64,000 nucleotides of DNA. Origin: Lewinella sp. JB7 (GTDB taxonomy: Bacteria; Bacteroidota; Bacteroidia; Chitinophagales; Saprospiraceae). The stretch is taken from positions 124,001 through 188,000 of the forward strand of contig NZ_JANCTD010000008.1 of NCBI RefSeq assembly GCF_024297185.1. The letters are read 5' to 3'. Below, piece by piece: positions 48,349 to 56,700 of this stretch. Below the pieces are notes generated by a model. That model was not told the origin of the DNA, did no database searches, and saw nothing but the letters and a program-made list of their open reading frames with translations. Numbering within the stretch: the first letter of the stretch is position 1; every line of letters starts with the position of its first letter. Both the position numbers and the translations under genes were made by a program.

Positions 48349-49620
48349 ATGAACGTACTTCTCCTGGGCAACGGTGCCCGTGAACACGCCCTGGCCTGGC
48401 GACTGACCCAGAGCCCACTTTGCGCCCAGCTCTACATCGCTCCGGGAAACGGCGGCACGGAGGAGTACGGGATTAACCTCCCGGTAGACACCAACGATTT
48501 TGCCGCGGTACGCCAGGCCGTGATCGATCACCAGGTCCGGCTCGTGGTCTGCGGCCCGGAGGAGCCCCTGGTGCGCGGCCTGCAGAACTACTTCAGCACC
48601 GACGATCAACTTAAGTCGGTCTACTTCATCGGTCCCAGTAAGGAAGCCGCCCGGCTGGAGGGCAGTAAGGCCTACGCCAAGGCATTCATGGAGGAATACG
48701 ACATACCCACGGCGGGCTACCGGCGCTTTACGGTCGAGGAGTCGGCAGCCGGCGAGGCGTACCTCGACGAGATCGACGGCCCCTACGTGCTGAAGGCCGA
48801 CGGTCTGGCCGCCGGTAAGGGCGTGGTGATTCTCAACGACCGCGAAGAGTCCAAGCGCGAACTTCGCGATATGCTCCGGGGCAAATTCGGGGACGCGGGA
48901 AGTACCGTCGTCGTGGAAGAGTTCCTGGACGGCATCGAATTCTCCGTATTCGTGCTGACCGACGGGGAGAGCTACCGCATACTACCCGTAGCGAAGGATT
49001 ACAAACGGATCGGGGCCGGCGATACCGGACTGAACACCGGGGGCATGGGAAGCGTAAGCCACCCCCCCTTCGTGGATGCCGACATGATGCGCAAGGTGGA
49101 GCAGCGCATCATTCAGCCGACGCTAAGGGGCATACAGTCGCGCAAGCTCGACTACCACGGCTTCATCTTTATCGGACTCATCGCGGTAGAGGACGAGCCC
49201 TACGTCATCGAGTACAATTGCCGCATGGGCGACCCGGAAACCCAATCCGTCATGGCTCGCCTCAACAACGATCTGATGCAGCTCTTGCTGGAGACCGCCG
49301 AGGGTGGGTTAAGCAGCGCGGTGATCGATATGGATGATCGCCAGGCCGCCACCGTTGTCCTCGTGAGCGGAGGGTACCCCGGTCCTTACGAGAATGGAAA
49401 GGAAATCACCGGCCTCGATCAGGTCCGGGGCAGTATGATCTTTCACGCCGGAACGAAGAGCGAAGACGATAGTGACCTGCTGACCGACGGTGGCCGGGTA
49501 CTTTCAGTCACCAGTTACGGAGATACGATCCAGGAAGCCCTCGCAAAGAGCTACGAAAACGCCCGGCGGATACACTTTGACGGCGTAAACTTTCGTCCCG
49601 ACATCGGATTCGACCTCTAG
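48349..49620 (+). CDS. purD: Phosphoribosylamine-glycine ligase
   Basis: 423 residues, ATP-grasp fold. GNGAREHALAWRL at the start, GPSKEAARLEGSKAYAKAFMEEYDIPTA, PYVLKADGLAAGKGVVI, TGGMGSVSHPP and EYNCRMGDPETQ (metal and phosphate site) are all present. It joins glycine to phosphoribosylamine in purine synthesis. It is followed by the GlmU-like gene after 6 bp, so the two are likely co-transcribed. Confidence 0.97.
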   Translation: MNVLLLGNGAREHALAWRLTQSPLCAQLYIAPGNGGTEEYGINLPVDTNDFAAVRQAVIDHQVRLVVCGPEEPLVRGLQNYFSTDDQLKSVYFIGPSKEAARLEGSKAYAKAFMEEYDIPTAGYRRFTVEESAAGEAYLDEIDGPYVLKADGLAAGKGVVILNDREESKRELRDMLRGKFGDAGSTVVVEEFLDGIEFSVFVLTDGESYRILPVAKDYKRIGAGDTGLNTGGMGSVSHPPFVDADMMRKVEQRIIQPTLRGIQSRKLDYHGFIFIGLIAVEDEPYVIEYNCRMGDPETQSVMARLNNDLMQLLLETAEGGLSSAVIDMDDRQAATVVLVSGGYPGPYENGKEITGLDQVRGSMIFHAGTKSEDDSDLLTDGGRVLSVTSYGDTIQEALAKSYENARRIHFDGVNFRPDIGFDL

Positions 49621-49626
49621 TCCCGT

Positions 49627-50820
49627 ATGAATATTCTTCTTTTTGATTCCGCCGTGCGCGAAGCACTACTGCCGCTGACCTACACCCGCCCCGTGGGGAG
49701 CTTGCGGATCGGTAGCCTGACCATCGCCGAAAAGTGGCAGCGGCGTACGGGAGCCCGGGTTTCCTTCTTCACTCAGGATTACCTACAGGCAAAATTCCCG
49801 CCGATACGGGCGGACCGCAATGTACTCCTGGACGGAAGCTACCTGCCTACGGATGCCCTGCTTGCGGAAATTGAAGAATCGGCATCGAACACCGTCTACC
49901 GCTCGGAGGGGGAAGTGGTGTTTGCTTCGTTGGACCGTCTTCAGCTGGAACAACACATGGAAACCGGTGAGTGGGACGGGCTTTCTCCGGTAGACCTGCC
50001 CGCCCGGGATTTTTTCCGCATCACGCGACCCTCGGATCTGTTCAGTCAGAACGACCGGGCCATCCGGGAAGATTTTGCCTTACTGACCCGCGACCGTACG
50101 TCCGCCGAACTGCCGGCCAGCAACATCCTGATCGGACCCCGCGACCAACTGTTTATCGAATCCGGGGTGACCGTGGAAGCCTGCACCTTCAACACCACCA
50201 CCGGTCCGATCTATTTAGGTGAGGACGCCGTCATCCTGGAGGGTGGACGGTTTCGTGGACCGATTGCGGTGAACGCGGGAGCCGTGCTGAAAATGGGAGC
50301 AAACATCTACGGAGCCACCACCATCGGAAACTACTGTAAGGTCGGGGGGGAGGTGAACAACGTGGTATTTCACTCCAACAGCAACAAGGGGCACGAGGGA
50401 TTTCTGGGTAATGCGGTTGTCGGACAGTGGTGCAATTTGGGGGCCGGCACCAATGCCTCCAACTTGAAGAATGACTACAGTGAGGTAAAGGTGTGGTCGT
50501 ACCCACACGGGGAACGGCGCCCGAGCGGTTTGCAGTTTCACGGGCTGGTCATGGGCGATCACTCCAAGGCCGGAATTAATACCTTATTCAATACGGGAAC
50601 CGTCGCCGGGGTATCGGCCAGCATTTTCGGTCCGGGTTTTCAGCCCGACTTCATCCCCTCCTTCACCTGGGGCGGTAAGGAGACAAACGAAACGTACCGG
50701 TTGGAAAAGGCCGTCGCCACGGCCGAGCGCGTCATGCAACGGCGGGGGGAATCCTTCACGGACAACGACCGCGCTATTTTCGAGGCTATTTTCGCCGCTA
50801 CCCGGAAGTATCGTCGTTGA
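49627..50820 (+). CDS. GlmU-like nucleotidyltransferase/left-handed beta-helix protein
   Basis: 397 residues. The N-terminal half (LFDSAVREALLPLTYTRPVGSLRIGSLTIAEKWQ) resembles the reduced nucleotidyltransferase domain found in a Bacteroidota GlmU family. The C-terminal half has left-handed beta-helix hexapeptide repeats (ILIGPRDQLFIESGVTVEA, LGEDAVILEGGRFRGP, GNYCKVGGEVNNVVFHSNSNKGHEGFLGN). The canonical pyrophosphorylase motif is not visible, so the activity may differ from GlcNAc-1-P uridylyltransferase. It is translated after purD with a 6-bp gap and overlaps the convergent CPBP gene by 23 bp. Confidence 0.78.
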   Translation: MNILLFDSAVREALLPLTYTRPVGSLRIGSLTIAEKWQRRTGARVSFFTQDYLQAKFPPIRADRNVLLDGSYLPTDALLAEIEESASNTVYRSEGEVVFASLDRLQLEQHMETGEWDGLSPVDLPARDFFRITRPSDLFSQNDRAIREDFALLTRDRTSAELPASNILIGPRDQLFIESGVTVEACTFNTTTGPIYLGEDAVILEGGRFRGPIAVNAGAVLKMGANIYGATTIGNYCKVGGEVNNVVFHSNSNKGHEGFLGNAVVGQWCNLGAGTNASNLKNDYSEVKVWSYPHGERRPSGLQFHGLVMGDHSKAGINTLFNTGTVAGVSASIFGPGFQPDFIPSFTWGGKETNETYRLEKAVATAERVMQRRGESFTDNDRAIFEAIFAATRKYRR

Positions 50821-51703
50821 CCGCCGCCGGCTGGCCCCCAATGGCCGATTCCGTACGCCAAACCAAGTAAATTACCGCGCCGAGACTTAAAATACCCGCG
50901 ACCATTAGTGGGGTTACCGCGGTATCCATTTCGGTATCCGGGGTAAATTCTCCGGACAGGTAGGTGGTCAGTACCTGCGTCCCGTTGAACAGGAAGTGGA
51001 GGCCGATGGGAATCCACAGCGAACCCGTCCACCGGTAAGCGTACCCCAGCAGTGCGCCCAGCAGCAGGCGGGGCACGAAACCCGCGAACTCCACGTGGAT
51101 CGCGGAGAAGATTAGGGCCGCGATCCAGACGGCGAGGTGGCTTCCGGCCAGATCGGTCAGCAGGCGACCCTGCAGAAGTCCCCGGAACATCAGTTCTTCG
51201 CAAACGGCCGGCACCACGGCTACGGTCAATAGTGCCAGCAGGAGTTCGGGGAGGCGCTCGAAGGTGAGGACACCGGCGAGCATCGCGTTGCCCGTATCCT
51301 CGGACCGGACCATCCAGTCGGGTAGATCGACCTGTAAGTTCAGGTAGGCGGATAGCCCGATGAGGGGCAAGCCGATCAGGAACGCGCCGACCGCCGCGGG
51401 CACCTGCCGCGGGCGGGTGGGGGAGACCAGCCCCACCGCAACCGGCCACTGGTGTCGGTAGGTCAGGTACAGGGCCAGGGTTGCCGAGAGGCCGAAGGTG
51501 AACAGGTTGTTGAGCAGGAGAACGAAGCGGAGTTGTTGCCGGTCGGCTACCGTCGGGAAGACACCGGACGGATCACCGATCGGCAGACCGTAGTGCAGGG
51601 CGAGTGCGCCGACGATGCCTCCGCCGAGCAGCAGCATGGCCAGAACGCTCAGCACGGTAAATAACAGAAGACGCAACGAAGTGCCGCGGAAAGGATCGGC
51701 CAT
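50798..51703 (-). CDS. CPBP family intramembrane metalloprotease
   Basis: 301 residues with about eight hydrophobic segments. The glutamic protease motifs are present: EELMFRG (EExxxR), FSAIHVEFAGFVPRLLLG (FxxxH), and a final HFLFNGTQ (HxxxN). Members cleave membrane-bound substrates, for example in prenylated-protein maturation or bacteriocin immunity. The substrate here is unknown. It overlaps the 3' end of the convergent GlmU-like gene by 23 bp and is divergent from the GT2 gene. Confidence 0.9.
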   Translation of the reverse strand: MADPFRGTSLRLLLFTVLSVLAMLLLGGGIVGALALHYGLPIGDPSGVFPTVADRQQLRFVLLLNNLFTFGLSATLALYLTYRHQWPVAVGLVSPTRPRQVPAAVGAFLIGLPLIGLSAYLNLQVDLPDWMVRSEDTGNAMLAGVLTFERLPELLLALLTVAVVPAVCEELMFRGLLQGRLLTDLAGSHLAVWIAALIFSAIHVEFAGFVPRLLLGALLGYAYRWTGSLWIPIGLHFLFNGTQVLTTYLSGEFTPDTEMDTAVTPLMVAGILSLGAVIYLVWRTESAIGGQPAAVNDDTSG

Positions 51704-51739
51704 GGGGTCGGTTGAGGGCGTAAAGATAAGCCCCTGCTT

Positions 51740-51747
51740 TACCTTTA
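51740..51747 (+). promoter_or_regulatory. Candidate -7 element of the GT2 fusion gene
   Basis: TACCTTTA differs from TAnnTTTG at one base and ends 4 bp before the GTG start at 51752, implying a leaderless message. Confidence 0.4.
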
Positions 51748-51751
51748 CTCC

Positions 51752-53704
51752 GTGCAGCTCTCCGTTATAATCGTCAGCTTCAACGTACGCTACTTTCTGG
51801 AGCAGTGCCTACTCAGCGTGGAGCGTGCCGCGGCCGGGATGGAGGTGGATACCTGGGTGGTCGACAACAACAGCGCCGACGGTTCGGTGGAGATGGTAAG
51901 GCGTCGCTTTCCCTGGGTACGGGTGATCGCTAACGCCCATAATCCCGGCTTTTCTGTCGCCAACAATCAGGCCCTCCGCCAGGCCCGGGGCCGGTACGTA
52001 TTGCTGCTCAACCCCGATACGGTGGTCCGGGAGGATACCTTTCGCACCTGTTTCGCCTTCGCGGAAGCCCGTCCTCGCCTGGGAGGGCTGGGCGTCAAGA
52101 TGATTGACGGGAGTGGCCGCTTTCTTCCGGAGAGCAAACGCGGACTGCCGACTCCCTGGGTGGCCTTTACCAAGGCTTTTGGCCTGTCTCGCTTGCTCCC
52201 GCGCTCCCGCCGCTTCAACCACTACCACCTCGGGTACCTGGATCCCGGGGAAACCCACCGCATCGAGGTGCTTTCCGGAGCCTTTATGTGGATGCGCGCC
52301 GCGGCCCTGGAGGAGGTCGGCATACTGGACGAAGACTTCTTCATGTACGGGGAAGATATTGACCTCTCTTACCGTCTCCTGAAGGGGGGCTACGAAAATT
52401 ACTACTGCCCCGCTACGACCATCATTCACTACAAGGGGGAAAGCACCAAACGCGGGAGCCTGAACTACGTCCGCGTATTCTACCAGGCCATGGTGATCTT
52501 CGCGCGGAAGCACTTCGCGGGCTCCCAGGCCCGACTACTAGTGTGGATGATGCAACTGGCTATTTACCTGCGGGCAATCCTGACGGTGCTGGGCGGACTC
52601 TGGGACCGATTGCGGTTTCCCGTGGTGGACGCCATTGGTATATACGCCGGCCTGATCGTCCTGCGACGGCTGTGGTCCGCCTACCACTTCGGGGACGCGG
52701 AATACTTTCCCGACCACATCAATTACCTGCACTTCCCCGCCTACACCCTGCTCTGGACGACGAGCATATATCTCGGAGGTGGCTACGATCGTCCGTACGA
52801 CACCGGACGCTTGCTGCGTAGTCTGGCCATCGGTACGCTGCTGCTGCTGAGTATTTACGGACTGCTGCCAGAACACCTGCGTCCGAGCCGCGCACTCCTC
52901 GTACTCGGCGCGGGATGGGCAACCGGGTGGACCCTCTCCGTACGCTTCCTCGGCCGCGTGCTTGCGTACGGTACGATCGGTAACCGTTCGGAATCCCGCT
53001 TGCTGATCGTCGGTCACCCGGCGGAAACCCAACGCACCCTGAGTTTACTGCAGCGCGCCGGCGCTACCCGGAATTATCTGGGGCGCATCAGTCCGGGCGA
53101 CCGGCCCGCGCAGGATGACGAGGAAACCATCGGATCGGCCGACCGACTGGATGCCCTGGTACGCCTATACCGCGCCGAAGAGATAATCTTCTGTTCGGCT
53201 GACCTCGATAATACGGACATACAGCGGTGGATGAGCCAGCTCGGTCCGGGCATACAGTACCGGATTCTGCCCGAAGCCAGCGGAAGTATCATCGGGAGCC
53301 ACCGACCCGACCAGCGTGGCACCCTATACACCATCAACGTGAACCTGCGCATCAGTGACCCGACCAACCGGCGGGGCAAGTGGCTGTTTGACCGGGTCCT
53401 GGCGATCCTGCTGTTACTGGCCTACCCAGTGACCGTCTGGTGGATGAATGATAAGCGAGGGTACCTCCGCAATATTCTTGCGGTGCTGGCCGGTCGCCGC
53501 AGCTGGGTGGGTTATCACCCCGGCGATCCCGGAGTAGCCGTGCTCCCCCCGATCCGGCCGGGGATTCTGTGGCCCGGAATGGGCCTCCGGCCCGACTCCG
53601 ATACCCTGCATCACCTGAACCTCTTCTATGCCCGGGATTATGCGGTGTCGGACGACTGGCGCATCCTGAGCGAGAACTTCGCCCGGCTGGGGCGGGAACA
53701 CTAG
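51752..53704 (+). CDS. Glycosyltransferase family 2 fused to a sugar-transferase-like membrane region
   Basis: 650 residues starting at GTG. The N-terminal ~300 residues are a GT2/rhamnosyltransferase-type domain: LSVIIVSFNVRYFLEQCL, WVVDNNSADGS, NPDTVVREDTF (the DxD-like motif), then SGAFMWMRAAALEEVGILDEDFFMYGEDIDLSYRL. The next ~150 residues hold several TM helices. A Rossmann-like segment (LLIVGHPAETQRTL) and a C-terminal stretch (KWLFDRVLAILLLLAYPV, GRRSWVGY) resemble a truncated polyprenyl-phosphate sugar transferase, apparently lacking its catalytic core. It probably adds sugars to a lipid-linked glycan on the cytoplasmic face. Both neighbours point toward it, and no other glycan gene is adjacent. 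Confidence 0.85.
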   Translation: MQLSVIIVSFNVRYFLEQCLLSVERAAAGMEVDTWVVDNNSADGSVEMVRRRFPWVRVIANAHNPGFSVANNQALRQARGRYVLLLNPDTVVREDTFRTCFAFAEARPRLGGLGVKMIDGSGRFLPESKRGLPTPWVAFTKAFGLSRLLPRSRRFNHYHLGYLDPGETHRIEVLSGAFMWMRAAALEEVGILDEDFFMYGEDIDLSYRLLKGGYENYYCPATTIIHYKGESTKRGSLNYVRVFYQAMVIFARKHFAGSQARLLVWMMQLAIYLRAILTVLGGLWDRLRFPVVDAIGIYAGLIVLRRLWSAYHFGDAEYFPDHINYLHFPAYTLLWTTSIYLGGGYDRPYDTGRLLRSLAIGTLLLLSIYGLLPEHLRPSRALLVLGAGWATGWTLSVRFLGRVLAYGTIGNRSESRLLIVGHPAETQRTLSLLQRAGATRNYLGRISPGDRPAQDDEETIGSADRLDALVRLYRAEEIIFCSADLDNTDIQRWMSQLGPGIQYRILPEASGSIIGSHRPDQRGTLYTINVNLRISDPTNRRGKWLFDRVLAILLLLAYPVTVWWMNDKRGYLRNILAVLAGRRSWVGYHPGDPGVAVLPPIRPGILWPGMGLRPDSDTLHHLNLFYARDYAVSDDWRILSENFARLGREH

Positions 53705-53716
53705 CCCCCGGGAGTG

Positions 53717-56700
53717 CTACTTGCCGGCGTCGCGTCGAAAGCCGTCGAAAAATTCGGTCAGGGAGTCAAACTCCCGGTTCCAGGTAAGTCCGGTGCCGAC
53801 CTGTAGGCGGCGCCCGCTGGCAATATCGGGCTGTCGGCGCTGGTAGATCCGCAACTTGAGGGAGCGACTATCGTTGAGCACGTACTCGAGTACGACGTCG
53901 TTACCGATGAAAGTACCGGTGGCTCCAGTGCCGGCGAACTGATTGTTAAGCACGTTAACATCACCGCGCAGGGTCAAGCGATTGTTGATGTCGCGGCGAA
54001 AGGAAAATTCCACGGCCTGACCGCGAATCACCGTGCTTTCCCGGTTGATCTGGGTGCTGGTGGAGTAGTTGCTGTAGTCGATGTCAAAATCGAAACCGGA
54101 AATGAAGGCATCCTCCCCGAAAGCGTCCCGTACGAGGTCGTTCAGGAGCAGGCTGAGGTAACTGGACAGCCACTCGCTGACGGTGTTGACCGCTACGTCC
54201 GCCACGTTGAAGCTCAGGTCGGAGGGCAAAAACTGTCCCACGGCGATGAGGCCGAATACCTGGCGGTTAAGCTCATTCTGGTCCAGGAGGAGTTGTCGAC
54301 GTTTATTGTTGGCGAAGTTCTCCAGCTTGCCGGTGAGGTTGGGAAAGCCGATGTCGAAGTTGATGTCCGGCTGGGTGAGGATGCCGTCGAGTTTCAGGGT
54401 CAGCTCGATGTCGGTCGCCTGACTGGCGGCACTCGTCAGACCGGCCGCGTCGCTATCGCCTACCTCGGTGGTCAGGTATTCCTGAATGAAGTTGATGATC
54501 GGCGTCCGCAGGTTTTGGTAGTCGGCAGCCACGTCGATCCGGGCGGCGAAGGGGTCGCCGGACCAGGTGATGGTCCCTCCGGGGCGGACGGAAAATTCCT
54601 TATTCACGACCCGGTACAGGGTGAAGAGGTAATCGCCTTCCGTGAGGGTAATCGTCCCGTACATCTGTAGGTTTCCGTCGCGGGGTATGCGGATAGTCAG
54701 ATCACCGTTGCCCTGGCCGCGCAGCACGTCGCCCACCTCCTCGTCGAAGATGATCTCGCCGACGGCCTGGTCGGTGACTTCAATTTCCATTTCCAAACTT
54801 ACGCCGGTGGGATCCGCCGCGGGGGTACGGTCCTCCTCTTCCTGGTAGATTCTCCGGTTGACAAACCGCACGTTCTCGATGGGGCCGGCACCGCTGCCCT
54901 CCGCTACCGGGATCGACAGTCGGGAATCCCGTCCGACGGTGGCACGCACGTAGATATCCGTTTGCCGGAAATTGCCGCTGAAGTTCACCGTGCCGCTCCC
55001 GATGGCCCGACCGTAAAAATTCGGATTTTGCCCGGGGGCCAGGTCGAGGGCAAGGAATCGATCGGTCTGCAGGCGGGCGCTGATGCCCAGGTTTTTCAAG
55101 CGATCGTGGGTGATGCCCCCCGTCAGGTTCGCGACGTTGTCGTACCGGTCCAGGAGCTGAGTGCCCGCCAGATCGAAGAGGGTATTGGTGATCCTCACCC
55201 GGCTGTCGGTGAAGTGGTAACGGGTTTGCAGGTAATCCAGCGTGAAGGCCCCGGCCGTGGCGTCGATATAGCCGGATACATCGGGGCGGGTGGCGGGACC
55301 CACCACGTTGAGTTGGCCGTCGATCTTGCCGACAATATTAGAAACCGACCCACCGACCCAGTACCGCGCGATGCCGAGGGGGTAGCCCGTGAGGTCGACG
55401 GTGAGGTCCAGGTAGTTTTTTAGTTGGTCGGGCCGGGGGTCGGCTGCGAGGTCCCCGAGGTTGAAGGCGGCTTCGACGATGAGCTGGGAGGTGTCGCGGT
55501 TAATATTCAGATAGCCCGTCAATTGGCTTTTCGGGTCGGCCGCGGCTAGTTCCATGCGCATTCTTCCGTAATTATCGCCATTGATGCGGAAGGTGTCGCT
55601 ACGGATGTTGGCGCTCAGGCCCTGCATCCGGAAAATGTCGTCCACGCCCACGTGTACGTTCACCCGGCCGGAAAAGTCCAGGGGCTGGTAATACCAGGCG
55701 GAATCGATCAGGCCCAGAGCCATATTCTGGAAATCGAGGTCCAGGCCACGGGTACCGCGTTTGGCCACCCGGATGCTCCGGTCGCCGCTGCGCAGACTGA
55801 AGTTGCGGGCGTCGATATACTGGGGACCGACGATGATGCGGTTGTCACGGCGAATTGACCACGGTTCCTGAAAAAGTACGAGGTCCGACTCGTCGAAGCG
55901 TATGGCGTAATTGGCGCTGTCGGGGAGCGTGATCTCCCCGTTGAGGTTCAGCTTGCCGAGGAAGAGACCGCCCGCACCACCGTAATTAATGCCGAAATCA
56001 ATAGTATCCCGGTCGATCAAACTCAGCAGGGTCAGCTGGTCGAACAGGGGTTTGCCCTTAATGTAAGTGCTGTCGATGACTAGGTCGAGCTCGCCCTCCG
56101 ATCCGCTGCCCTTCGTCCTGACGATGAGGTCGACGAGGGAGACGTCGTTAAACGTAAACAGGGGAGCCATCAATTCGGCGACCATCTTATCCTCGAAGCC
56201 GTCGTAGCTGCCGATGAGGTGCACGTCGACCAACGGACCCAGTTGGGGGGCAATCAGGCGATTAAGTCCCTTGGAATCGATAATGGTGAGATCGAAACTG
56301 AAGCGGTTGGGGGCCGGCACGTTGCGGGGCGGGGGAATTTTTAGGCGTCGCGCCCAGCCGGGATAGTAGTCGACCAGATACTTGGTGAGGCTGGTAGACA
56401 CCTCGTCGAGATCGAACCGCCCGACGATCTCCCCCCGCGCGATGTCGCTTTCCAGCTTCACCACTTTCTGCCCTTCCGCGTTAAAGTTCGAGTACGCTAG
56501 CAACTGTCCGACATCGATGGTCGCGGTATCCCGGATCACCCGGAAACTATCGAGCTGCACGCGTCCCTCCATTTCGCTGAATACGGTGTTGCGGAGGTTC
56601 AGGTCCACGTGACCGGACAGGGCTACGAGGCGTTTGCTCAGGTTCAGGGCCTGCAGGTCGATCTCCCGAATGTCGGCCCGGAAGTCGAATACGGGAATAC

